Assembly: GCA_002682825.1 (NCBI GenBank)
Contig: NOKP01000003.1
Coordinates: 1,550,001-1,614,000, forward strand
Length of the DNA stretch: 64,000 bases
Origin: Neonectria sp. B-13
Lineage: Eukaryota > Ascomycota > Sordariomycetes > Hypocreales > Nectriaceae
Direction: 5' to 3'
Under the pieces are notes generated by a model. It was not told the origin of the DNA. It did no database searches and worked only from the letters and a program-made list of their open reading frames with translations. Shown piece by piece: positions 1-10,605 of the stretch (positions are counted from its first letter, which is position 1; each line of letters opens with the position of its first letter). The position numbers were made by a program, and so were the translations under genes.

Positions 1-1146
1 GTTTAGCAAAGAGCCGACGAGCTCGGATTGGCCCCTGGAGATGGCCGTTTTGAGAACGGATGCATCGTTGAACTCGACTGAGACACCGTAGGAGGCAAGA
101 AGACTAGCCATTTCAAAAAATTGAGAGGCACATGCCAGTTCGAGAGACTGAGAGAGAATGTCGCCGTTTGCACCACAGCAGAGCAAGAGCTCGGCAAGCT
201 CCAGTTTCGTTGTTGGGCTGAGTGATATGTGTTCAATTAGGAGCTGGAAAGCCTCTTCGATGCCGGGGCTCAGCGGGGGTTTGTTTCCCATGGCTATGGC
301 GATAGCAATGTCTCGGCGTCCGCTATTGACTGCGATTTTGAGGGCTTCAGCCTGGTTGAAGTTACCGTCGGCTGTGGTACGAGTGAGGTGTAGCACAGTT
401 GCCGGATTTTGAGCTCTGGCGGCGTCGCTCAGACCCTGAGACACACACAACGGCGATGGCCTACCATCAGACTGGAGAAGGAGAGCGACCATATTGGACA
501 GCCCCTGAGCAGCACAAGCTTGTCGAAAGGCATCCTGCCCCTCTGGGGTCTGGGACGCATTCGCCCCATATTTGAGCAAGAGCTCGACAATTGGCGTATT
601 CCCACTCTTGATCGCGACTGGGAGACAGCTGTCGAGGGTGAAGGGATCGGCGTGGGGGATCAGGACCTGGACCATTTCCAGTTGACCGCGCTCGACAGCA
701 ATCTTCAGTAGGCGAGTTCTATCGCCAACGTTTTCGACGCTCCGCCGTCTGGTTAGGAGTCCGGACTTTCCCGTTTGCATTCCATGAATATCAATACCTG
801 AGGCAGATAATTTGGCGATGAGAGCCTCGGCGACACCAGGCGAGCCACAGTTACCCACCCATTGGGTGAGGACGTCGAGGATGTCTTTGGGATCATGGCC
901 CTTGCCTTTCTTCAGGTTGCTAGAAGAGAAGGCTCGAGACAGACCTGTCTTGGGTTTGAGCTGGGCGATTTCGGCAGACCGTCTCACCAAGAGGTCTTCG
1001 GCAGTCTGGTCGTCGCTTAGGGATCGGAACGAGGGTGGGTTCTGTGGTCGTGCGAGTGGCGCGGGAGCGGGCGGAAGCACGATGCCCCATTGCTCGGATA
1101 GCTGAATGATGCGCCGCTGGCGGACGTCGGCCGATGGGGAAGGCAT
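1..1146 (-). CDS. Ankyrin-repeat protein, 3'-truncated by window edge
   Basis: An uninterrupted reading frame of 382 codons runs from an ATG at 1146 leftwards off the edge of the window, so the C-terminus is missing. The N-terminus begins MPSPSADVRQRRIIQLSEQW; after a basic low-complexity stretch (about residues 60-85) the chain becomes a series of helical repeats with ankyrin-like signatures, for example TPIVELLLKYGANAS near residue 185 and LELAELLLCCGANGD near residue 305. Ankyrin repeats are protein-interaction modules and the sequence shows no catalytic domain in the visible part. No intron is needed. The gene is transcribed away from the 2.3-kb gene-free stretch on its right. The frame is certain; the biological role is unknown. 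Confidence 0.8.
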   Translation of the reverse strand, partial: MPSPSADVRQRRIIQLSEQWGIVLPPAPAPLARPQNPPSFRSLSDDQTAEDLLVRRSAEIAQLKPKTGLSRAFSSSNLKKGKGHDPKDILDVLTQWVGNCGSPGVAEALIAKLSASGIDIHGMQTGKSGLLTRRRSVENVGDRTRLLKIAVERGQLEMVQVLIPHADPFTLDSCLPVAIKSGNTPIVELLLKYGANASQTPEGQDAFRQACAAQGLSNMVALLLQSDGRPSPLCVSQGLSDAARAQNPATVLHLTRTTADGNFNQAEALKIAVNSGRRDIAIAIAMGNKPPLSPGIEEAFQLLIEHISLSPTTKLELAELLLCCGANGDILSQSLELACASQFFEMASLLASYGVSVEFNDASVLKTAISRGQSELVGSLLN

Positions 1147-3481
1147 CCTAAGTTTGGGTTGTCATTTGGATTGGAGCTGTTGAAGCTGTACGCGCACGGA
1201 GGCGAGTGGCCTGGCGAGGAGAAACAAGCGGTTCGGTGAAGCGAATCGCGAGGATGTCGTTGAGGCAGGCGAGAGGCGGAATTGGGAAACAGGCTGAGTG
1301 CGCTCCAGCAGACGGCTGGGGAATCGGAGCGTCGGGTGTGCGAAGGTGCGAGGTGTGAAGCTCGAGTATGACGAAGGAAAGGTGCAAGTTTGAGATTGCG
1401 CGCCCGAGAGAAGCAGAGCCTTGTGGTGTCGAGGTAGTAAATTCGTGCGGCAGAAGCGAGTTGGGCGATGACGGGCTCCTTCTAACATCCCCATCCATGT
1501 ACGGAGCTGGAGCTCTCTTTCCTTTTGTCAGGCCAGACGGAGGGGTTCGCACCACCAACACCACGGTCCAGTGTAATATGTAGGTACCTTCCCCAGCGGT
1601 GGGGCATACGCTGAGACCGCCTGTACCGGCACCGACCCGACTGCATTAGGGAGGCAGCGAAGCGCTGCGCCACAGCCGCATAGCGGTCCCGGAGTCGTCG
1701 AGGGAGCCAAGGAGCCCACAGAGGCTCAGGGCGGGTGCGGAGAGTGCATGCCTTAGCACTCAACCTTGCTAAAGCGCCCCCCTAAACTCGGCTCGCCTGG
1801 CGCTCATCCGAGGATCTCCATCCATGATGGATCCATTCAAAATTTCAGCGAGGTTTCATCTATGACCTCGACTGCCTGATTCCTGATCCTCATCAACTAT
1901 CGTACCCAGGTCTTTAACATGTCTGGTCTGAAAGTAGCATGGACCTTGGCCTCTTATTCCTCTCATACACCTCTTGCTTCTTGTTTTGGTTCCTCTTAAA
2001 CCTCCTGGGCTCTCCACGAGGCTCTTCCACCGCCAAGGCTCAAACCAGGGAAAGCCATGGCTTCGGGGCTGGGTCTCTTGCACTGCCCCTGAGGCCCTAC
2101 TAACCAGTGAATCAGTGACATGCCACCCATCCAACCCCTGCCCTGAGCAGCCCGTCAATAGCGGCAAGCCAGGTTTCGTGCGCGGGGCGCTGTCACATCG
2201 ATGGATCCGCTGGAGACTTGAACCGCTAAGCCGCAAGCAGCATCATTTGAGCGACGTAGCTAAGAATAGGCAGCCTGGAAAGCCTCTGAAATTCGTTGTG
2301 CCGATCGTCATAGGTGGGTTTTCCCGAGAGCTACAAGTACCTGGACGACGACCACACCTCGTGTTACTCTCCAAAGTTGCAAAGGTTACGCGTCCATTCG
2401 TAACGGCTTGATTTTTTTCTTCTTAAATGGAGAAAAATTCCTGTGAAGGATTCGTCATCACGGACATCAGACCGACTCTGTATTTTCGCATTGGTCGTAT
2501 CTCATCCGGCCCTTCCGATCTCCGGGATTCCACGAGTCTAGCCTTGAAAGTTGAGACGACGTCGATTGAGCGGAGACACCACTCAGTAAAGCCAGCACCG
2601 CTGGAGGCCTTTTTTTCTCACACCTGCTTCCTTTTACGGTGCAATCCCCCTTGCAATGTAACATGACTGACCGCATTGGAAGACGTGTCGAGAGGAGATT
2701 TTTACACTTTGTGCTACACAGCAGGGCCAGCCTCCAATACAACTTGCGCCTAAACCCTTCGGGGACGAGGCAAAGAGGGCATTGCAACCGAAGCATCCAA
2801 TCGCCATCAGGTATCCCCGGAATGGAAGGCATGCAGAGAAACGAGGGGTTAGTTTGGGCCTAGATGGTTTACACGACATCAAACATACATTCCGTCTTTC
2901 GCGCGATGGCCCTGCCAAGTCCTGATGCACAGCAGATCAAACGGTTTCCCTAGCGAGATGTTTTTCCTTAGACACACCAGAGCTATGCCTAGCAATGGAT
3001 GTCTAGGCCTTGGATTGACATCGAAAGTTCCAGTCGGGTTTACGGCCCAATGCGACACCAAGATGCAGCGAGACGACGCCTGGCACCCAGTGTGACAATG
3101 GCAGCCTGCCACACTGGCAAGCCTTGCTCAGCTCGGATGATCATGCCAACCAACGGCTAGGCCGACAGACCGCCAGCGAGCCTCGTCTCGACACTGGTCC
3201 GCTGTTGGCCGTCGGACTTGCAAGAGTTCTATCCGTGACAATGGCACAATACAGCGTCACGAGGCATACTGCTGGTTGCCCGTTAGGAACTATCACCCCC
3301 GCTGCCTATCGAATTGAACCACAAGGTATGCCTTCGCATGAGGCCAGTAAAGTACTTAAAGCGTGCGGTTTCAAGGCTTGTAGAAGTTTTTTCAGCCCTC
3401 CGGATCCCTCTAGATCGTATAGTTGCGTATCCTTTGCTTCCTTACCAAACTTGTCCAACTCAGAGAAAAGAATGAACGACA
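1147..3481. other. Gene-free stretch (promoter side of ankyrin gene)
   Basis: No convincing gene is seen in these 2.3 kb. The longest open frames (for example 1974-2411 plus strand) have no recognisable motif, no splice pattern and composition like the surrounding DNA. The part next to 1146 presumably holds the promoter and 5' UTR of the ankyrin gene. Confidence 0.5.
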
Positions 3482-4660
3482 ATGGCATTTTCTCTCCCTT
3501 TCTTTAGGCCAGAACCCAAACACTGGGACTTCCTACCATCGGTACACAAGGACGTCGTCCCAAGATACCTTTTTCGCGTATACAACCCAGCATCCTATGG
3601 CAAGACAAGCACGACATGCGTCGAACTATCTGCCCTCCTAGAGTTCAAGGAGGACATATTTGCCGTCTTCGTGCGCGACCCCGGGTGCTGTTAAGTGATT
3701 GAACGACCATTTGCAAGGAGATCCGAATGATGGCTACGGGAAGACATGCAATCTCACAAATTGGACGTCATCTTTGCTTGTCGCCTTGTTGTATGGTGTG
3801 TTCCTGATGGACTGTTACAAGGAGAAAGCCGAGAACATAAAACTTCTCGTTATTTTACCCAATGCATGACGCAGGGAACATTCGTCAAGGATACTGAAAT
3901 CATGACTGTCTTTGTTCCACATGAGAAACATGTACCGAGCGAAGGGTTGAGTCTAAGACAGCTTTACACGATCCGACACAATGAATATCGCTTTGGCGAA
4001 TATCTCTCGCAAGGGAAGGTCGATATCCGAGGCAAATCTGACGAGGCAAGCTTTCGCACGATGATGGATAGTAGCCTGCGAGTTCTATATTCGTGGCTGT
4101 CCGACCATTCACTTAATGAGAAATAAGCGGAAAGAGTTCTACAAGCTTGACACAAGTTCCATGAAACACCGAACTTGCCCGCTGGCTGTGTCCAGAAAGC
4201 AATACGGGTTGCTCAGAAACCATTCGGGGAGTTCCGGGCAGTACTAGTGGCTGACATGTTTCTTGCTTTAGAACGACGTCCTCAGCGCGACCAAGCAATT
4301 CTTGACGCCTTCAAGGCTACTTTCAGTGGTGGTGAGCAATGCTATCTACCCCGGGCGGTCTCAGGGCACCCTGCAGAGCCACTACCAACTAATGTTGAAG
4401 CGCCGCGAAGAAGTCGATATCAAGAATAATTCGGATGGTCAGCAATATCCCCCCGAAACCCCAGATTTTGTCATTGTAGAAAATGGCATCGCACAGAATG
4501 AGGAGCTGGACTCGCTACAAGGGATCAGGACGAGTGGGTGCTTACCCGCCACTCAGAGTTTTGACGATATCCCAATGGAGTTGATAGACCCAGAGCTCGG
4601 GAAATCTGGCAATTGCATAGGAGGAGGGGTAAATGGTTTGTGTTCCGTCCTCAGGTAACA
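3482..4660 (+). pseudogene. Broken DUF7587-type gene
   Basis: Pieces of one protein family occur in order on the plus strand but in shifting frames. They are: PRYLFRVYNPASYG (about 3560, after ATG 3482); CNLTNWTSSLLVALLYG (about 3750); YRFGEYLSQGKVDIRGKS (about 3985-4040), whose GEYLSQG string is typical of the family; and a helical tail containing ADMFLALERRPQRDQAILDA (about 4250-4310), followed by YQLMLKRREEVDI in yet another frame. In-frame stops follow the first piece (3692) and the second (near 3867), and no GT-AG intron of usual size rejoins the frames. I therefore read it as a decayed copy of a fungal lineage-specific protein of the kind annotated DUF7587. The family name is from memory; function is unknown. 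Its neighbours (phosphotransferase, orphan gene, further gene relics) fit a fast-evolving region. Confidence 0.6.
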
Positions 4661-4843
4661 GTTTGCAGTGGTTCTTTGTCTTGCAGTTCTTGTTGTATTC
4701 TCATTCATGTTGAAAGATATCATGGTTACTAAGTGCAACATAAGAAATTATGTTTGGATTGTGCTTTCGCGAGCCTCCACCTGATCTGTGATTCGTCTTG
4801 AAGCCATAATATCTCACTCAAATCTTGCTTGCAGAAGAGGAAG

Positions 4844-6327
4844 CTACAGAATCGAACCTGAAAGAATGAAGCTCAGACCATGAACTTCGACCAATGCTCG
4901 CTCGCCGTGTTCCTGCATCTTCATCCTCACAAACGGCTCCATGGTCTCCGCCTCCGCCTTGGTGAGCATGCCGAGCCTCGCGTGATGATCGCCGTTCTCG
5001 TTGTCCCCAAAAAACTTTCTGTCCAAGAATTTCCAGTAAACGTAGTCGAACGCCCAGCTGTTCCTGGCCGCGTAATTGATCATCCATGCTCTGCTCTCCC
5101 AGCGTTTGCGCATCTGCTGCGAGAGACGCACTCCTCCTTGGTCACCGCCGGCGGTTCCAGAGCCAGCCTGCAAGTTTTCTTCTTCTTCCTCTAGGAGATG
5201 CAAGATCGTTTTCAAGCGAGGCTCGTATGTCTCCATCCAAGACACATACCCCCCCTCGGACCAATCATCCGGTGCCTTCAGGAGGAGCCACCAATCAATA
5301 ACGCCGACCACGCGGAGGTCCTTGTCGATCAATACGTTGGAGGGACGCAGGTCTTCCGAGAACAGTCGAAATACTGCCTCTTTGCTGCTCTGATGATCCT
5401 CGTCCGTGTCAAATCTAGACACGAATCGCTCTTCTGCGGCTAGCCGCCGGAAAAGCTGGCGAGCGACGTATTTATCTCTCGCGTCGTCTTCATCCTCGAC
5501 AGCGTCATTGTGCTGAAATGCCAACTGCGTCAGGTGCATGTCAGCTAGTGCAGAGTACCACTCCGTAGCGGTCGAATACTGCCGGTTTGGCAATAGAGAC
5601 GGAGGCGCCTCTGTGAACTCGAGAATTGAGTTCATGTTCATAGTTAGGGGCCGCCCGGACACATAGAAGCCCCCGTCTTCATCTTGAACCAGTGATCCAA
5701 TGCGGTCGAATGTCAGCGTAGACAGCTGCAAAATGATGTTGGCCATCTGTCTGTAGAGAACTTCGAGCTTCTCTGTGCTGACGTTAGGATCCAGGACATG
5801 AGACTCGCTAGAGTTGATAACGGGGTCATTAAGAGCCTCCGACATTGTTTTCTCGTGCTCAGTATAGTCCATGATGATGAATGGTCCCAGGCCAGTAGGA
5901 TTTTCCGCTACGGTACCATAATGGTAGACCTCAGCAACTGGAATCGTGGTTTTCTCCGCAATATACCGCATCATTGCGACCTCATAGCGGACTTTCTCGT
6001 CGGGGCACTTAACGATTGCTATCATCGACGGTTAAGCAATCGCCAAATTGATAAGGACACTACATTCTCAAATACCTTTGCAGGGGATCCTCAGAGCAAC
6101 TGAGGAGCCATCCTGATAATCCAGGCGGTAGAATACGTTATACCCGCCTCTGATCGGACTGTGAAGCTCCACGGCTCCCCGGGTCGGTATTTGTTGATAA
6201 AACTGCCAATATCGCGGTATACCTGCGCCTTGAATAACGACCTCTCCCACGTCTCGGCCTCTTCGTCGCCTTTCTCCCAGGCAAGGTCATCCTGCCTCAT
6301 CCGCATATATCTCGGTTTGAGAGGCAT
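4844..6327 (-). CDS. APH-fold phosphotransferase family protein, frameshifted near 5' end
   Basis: The likely gene starts at ATG 6327 (MPLKPRYMRMRQDD), has a 57-bp intron at 6019-6075 (GT-AG, branch CTTAAC) and ends at 4844. Exon 2 (4844-6018) carries the family core: KVRYEVAMMRYIAEKT, a catalytic-loop equivalent FSEDLRPSNVLID and the following metal-binding segment VVGVIDWW. These match the aminoglycoside-phosphotransferase-like kinases that are numerous in filamentous fungi; the substrate cannot be predicted. Within exon 1 the frame that starts at 6327 reads to about WSFTVRSEA, while the family-typical continuation GGYNVFYRLDYQDGSSVALR lies in another frame, so a one-base shift is needed near 6147-6156. 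No intron fits there. It is either a sequencing/assembly error or a real inactivating lesion; the long intact remainder favours a recent event. Confidence 0.7.
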
Positions 6328-7104
6328 GGCGAATACGCTGCGGTCCTATTGTATCAAATAATGATCGGTGTGAACAGTTTCAAGGAAGCAGTCGACAATT
6401 GCAATGGTATCTTTGGTGTGTGTGAGTTGTTGGGTCTGGAAGCAAAAGAGGTCGGGGCAGTGGTCTATTTATTGGGGCCTGAGGCCTGAAGACTTTTCTT
6501 TTTTATAACTTTATTTAATCTTATATATTATAATTAACTGCTTAATATATTAGGAATGTACTATATACTATTATACTTGGCAATTGTAACAGTTAGTAAA
6601 CATTTTTAACTTGTCTAAGTTACCTAATGTTCTTAGAAAGATTACTTACCCTATCTGCTCTTTATAGCTTACTCTAGCTCTTAACGATCGTATAAGTAAA
6701 TATGCTCAATGTAACAATTATACAATTAGCTAAATAAGCACTATAAAAATAGAACATATTATTATACTAGTATCTTTAATAAAGAGCGGATGGTGATTCC
6801 GGGTATGGGAGAGTTCGATCAAACCCCTGCCCGGGAATTTCTACTTAAGGGTTCACAATTGAGATCTTGGTCAGAATCGAAGGCCCGGCGCTGGATCGCT
6901 TGCTGAAATTAATACGAGGGTTTACAAGCTGGATGCATAGAGGAGAGTCATAGCCGAGCTGAGAAACGCCCGCTCTGAAGTGCATCTTGCAAATGAAGGG
7001 CACTACTCAGGTTGTTTCGTACGACCTTCCTGGTTGGGTTGGATCAGACAAGGGGACTGTCAACACTGCTTCCATTCATTCTGGTTCTGGTTCTGAAAAC
7101 TAAA
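6328..7104. other. Intergenic, with AT-rich stretch 6484-6790
   Basis: About 300 bp (6484-6790) are strongly AT-rich (runs such as tttatttaatcttatatatt), in sharp contrast to the flanks, and contain no open frame of note. Such AT-rich islands in ascomycetes are often decayed transposons mutated by RIP; no element is recognisable here. The remainder, next to 6327, should contain the promoter of the phosphotransferase gene. Confidence 0.5.
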
Positions 7105-7569
7105 TCACAAATTGCTCCTTGACTGGCTGTGTCCAGTAGCATCTCTACCTTCTCCACCATCACCCTCTTCATCCTCTTCATCTACGGTCTCGACGGGCTC
7201 TGCGCTATCAGCTTGAAAGATAATGTCTATCACTTCCGGGTGCCCGTCCGTGCTGCTCGTTTTCCCGTAGAACAGCAGAGCCTTTGCATACCATTCCGGA
7301 TCATTAGTCTTGTATGAAATTGCATCTTCCTTGATGGTCTCCAATACTGTGATATTCGGATTCGGCGGCTGAATAATGATGCCATTTTCCACGCCCCCCT
7401 CAATATGGTAGCGTGCCCAAACGGCGTCACCGTACCTTTGCTCGTGAACGGCATCGACGTACATAGTTGCCCAGGGCTCGACCACTGGCCATCTTTTATT
7501 GATCACGTCATACAAAGAAAAATCGAGGAATAGATGCTCGACAAGGGGTGTGAAGCTTGGAACATTCAT
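7105..7569 (-). CDS. Small hypothetical protein (154 aa)
   Basis: Open frame from ATG 7569 (MNVPSFTPLVEHLFLDFS) to a stop at 7105, with no intron. The protein is soluble-looking, with a compact N-terminal two-thirds and a very acidic C-terminal tail (VETVDEEDEEGDGGEG) before a short polar end. The frame remains open upstream to an ATG at 7788, but that extension is rich in Pro, Ser and Tyr and unlike the rest, so I prefer the internal start. I recognise no domain. It lies isolated between AT-rich DNA and a broken gene. Confidence 0.45.
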   Translation of the reverse strand: MNVPSFTPLVEHLFLDFSLYDVINKRWPVVEPWATMYVDAVHEQRYGDAVWARYHIEGGVENGIIIQPPNPNITVLETIKEDAISYKTNDPEWYAKALLFYGKTSSTDGHPEVIDIIFQADSAEPVETVDEEDEEGDGGEGRDATGHSQSRSNL

Positions 7570-8112
7570 GGCCGCAGCACTGTATTTGCTCAGAGTCAAG
7601 AACCGATGGGGGTAATAGTATCGGGGACAGGTGTAACATACATATTTCGCTTTATGGACACACGGATGGTAGATGAAGTTGCACGAGTATGGCAGATAAG
7701 GCCGAGGCAGAGAGAAAATGGAGGCTGGAGAGACAGAAAGAAAGTGCAAGGAGGGGGAGCCGAAGCCGTAGCTTTTATGCTGGGACAAGAGAGCGTGATT
7801 TAGGCATCAACCTGGGCTCGGCGAACCATTAATGAGGCGTCTGTGTGAGGGGTACTGGCCTCGGTATACGATTGTTCTCCCAACAGCCAACGTCCATGCG
7901 TGTAATTATTCCCTGGCCCCATTAAGCCTTAAGCGGCAAACTCGGCAACCGGCAAAGACTAATGAATAGGAAGCGAGAAAGGGGAAATACTTCCAAGACC
8001 TAAAGATCAAAATACCAAATTGCTCATGTGCCGAATATCAATGCTGCTTTGTCCTCTGATTAACACCTCTGAGTGCAAGGATACCATAGATCGTCAATCC
8101 TCTACTACTGGT
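7570..8112. other. Intergenic
   Basis: Nothing recognisable is seen; the part next to 7569 is presumably the promoter of the small orphan gene. Confidence 0.5.
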
Positions 8113-8600
8113 GCCAAACAGTGGAATAACTTATTCGACCGCCACAAAACCCTCCTACACCAGCATGATGTGTTCTTCCTTACCAACTAGGACCCCATCG
8201 CCAGTTTACAGCTACGTCAGCTTCCCTCCAAGTACAGCACGACAACCCGCGTGTGGCACAGCTGCATCATCCCCTTCCTTGAAATTTTCCGGCGTGAATT
8301 GCCCGCGTCACAGGAGCATATACTGAAATTCTTGAATATGGCACACAGTACAACCCTACATAAAAGCCTTTTACTTTGTAAAGTCGCTTTGTGTGCTGGT
8401 TCCCTTCTTGACGGCGAGGGAGAGAATCATGCCCATATTTGAACCTGGGTTGAACTCCGACTCGAAACACTCATCGCCGATTGATGCAGCCTTCATCCAG
8501 GTACACGGAATCCTATTTTTAGGAAAAGCGAAGGAAAGATTGACAAACACCATGGAAAGATTCTTCGTGCTCCTTGAAAATCACATCAGAAGGATATAAG
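8113..8600 (+). pseudogene. Relic of EST1-like DNA/RNA-binding-domain protein
   Basis: Plus-strand fragments in different frames resemble the fungal proteins with an EST1/SMG7-type DNA/RNA-binding domain. The first fragment (8116-8340) reads QWNNLFDRHKTLLHQHD, then after a stop LPSKYSTTTRVWHSCIIPFL and LPASQEHILKFLNMAH. The second (8345-8599), in another frame, reads AFYFVKSLCVLVPFLTARER and then IDAAFIQVHGILFLGK and LLENHIRRI before a stop. The usual middle part of the domain is missing between them, so the copy has a stop codon, a frame change and an internal deletion of roughly 80-90 codons. The assignment rests on remembered family patterns. Confidence 0.55.
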
Positions 8601-10605
8601 AGCCATGGTTTGAGTCAGGGCTAGTTATCTCTTCCTTCCAGGAGTACATCTCCCACAGTACTGATTGACATATCTTAGATGTTTCATTGATATTACTCTA
8701 GTGTGTTCTCTTCTTGACCATGGAGCCAAATCGAACATTCTTATAAGGGCTCAGCCAAAATACCAGGCCGAAGCCATTGTAGAAAATAGTTTCAGCCTCA
8801 GATCCGACTCCTAAGGGCTGCTGACGCTGACGATATGAACGATGGCCTTGACTCCGACTGGATGCTAACGCCTGGAAAAAAACCTTGAGCAAGCCCTTTT
8901 ATTTAGTAAGCGCGACTATCGACGGGACTATTAAGAATATGATGTCCCCAGAGGTTTCAGTGAACGCGAAGCCGAGTGCGCGTTATTTGTCTCAGCGCCT
9001 GAGCCGCTTGTACTTTAGAGGCAGATCTCTGCCAGGTATCTTGGACCTGGACCCTATTACCTGACCTCCTGGATGACACTCGGTATCTTAGAGCTCTACC
9101 TTGGAAAATTAGCTATTGTGGCAGATCTACATGATCTGAAAATCTGTAGTCTTTGACGACTATTACCAGCGAAAGGGCATGCTGATTAACTCTGAACTTG
9201 ATGGCCTCGGTCTCTGCCCTGTTGAGAGCCTTCCGGTAAGTTTCCCAGTCAATTCATACATAAAGAGATGCTAACACTCATAGCTATCTTGGTTTATTAT
9301 CAAGCCCCTGATCCCACCTTTAACCTAGCAGGATAGCAAGTAGCTTTGAATTATCAAGGATTTAGTGAGGCGATTAAGAATGAGTCATAGTGGCAGTACT
9401 GAAAGACTAAAGCCATTCATACCGAGATGATGGGATATGGATTCTATGCTTTAGAGCTGGGGAAAAGAAATCGAGGTTGGTGCTGACAGACATGTTGCGA
9501 GACCTTGACTAGATGGAAGTAGAGTAAAGAGACCTTGTTTTCTCGCCTTAGAGTACATGATCTTTAGCAGCTATTGTAAATACATTTTGAATAAGCGCTG
9601 TCTAGCTTTTAAATCCGCTAGGGAGAGCACTATTCTGAAGGCATGAGTTGCAAATCATCCACTAGACGACTTGCTCTTAGATGCGCCCCAATATATCAAT
9701 CGAGCTCTCAAGTATTATGCAAAAACTCCGAAGGAACTAAAATAGAGATGAGAATGGGTTCTTCACTAGATAGTACAAAGGTCTCCCGAACCCTCTCAAG
9801 GGTCTAGCCTCAGGTTTTCCACACCTATTAAGACACCCTCTCGCGGCGTGGCATTTCTATCAGAAATCTCAGTCTAGACGAAAGCGCCTCAAAACACACG
9901 TGGGTCTGAATAATACAACCACCATGATATGATAGAGAAGCCAATCAAGTACAGCAATGCGCGATCACATAAATTGATTACATTTAAGCCTCGGGCCAAG
10001 ACCTGCGTGGATGCCTGGCTTATCCTGCCTCGCTGGACAACTTCGCCGTATTCCTGGATTGACGGATATGCTGCTGGGAATGGATCGGCTTGCGCTTGAT
10101 GATGATGGGGATGAAGAGGGAGCAGAACCAAGGGACCCTGATTGTTCTTACGAATGAACTTATCCGGCATTATCCATGTTTTCTGACAGTCTTACTTCTG
10201 ATAGTTATATTTCCCAAGCCATGCTTACTTTCTTTCCATCAGCACTCAGTCACGCTGACCAATTCCTCCCCACACAACGACCAAAACCACCCTCGAAAAC
10301 CACGACCAGACAGCTCCGCTGCTTTCCGAAAACCCCCCCATCGGTTGCCGGGCATACCAATCCCAATTCCGCTTCCCGCGCGCGCGTCCCGTCGGTGCCC
10401 ATGACGTGACGCCATTCCGTACGGGTGATTGCTAAGCAAAACAGCCCGCCGAGCTCCTCTTGAGCATTTACCCCGCCATCATGGAAAGCTATATACGCGC
10501 CGACTGCTTCCGAAGTCGCACGTAGGGCTAATCGCTTGTTTCCCTTGACGGGCTTGAGTTTGGTGTCTTGCAATTGACTGATCCGGAAAAATAAAACGTG
10601 CATAT
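8601..10605. other. Gene-free stretch with degenerate coding traces
   Basis: No intact gene is seen. Two traces stand out. At 9236-9283 a 48-bp segment begins GTAAGT, contains GCTAAC and ends CATAG, exactly like an intron, but the flanking frames are broken. At about 9520-9750 a plus-strand frame gives peptide-like stretches (ANHPLDDLLLDAPQYINRAL and ALKYYAKTPKELK) interrupted by stops. These look like remains of a spliced gene I cannot identify. From about 10240 the GC content rises toward the quinone oxidoreductase gene, whose promoter must lie just upstream of 10606. Confidence 0.45.

Noticed and set aside
7570..7788. N-terminal extension of the 154-aa protein to an ATG at 7788
   Set aside because: Composition unlike the rest of the protein; internal ATG at 7569 preferred.
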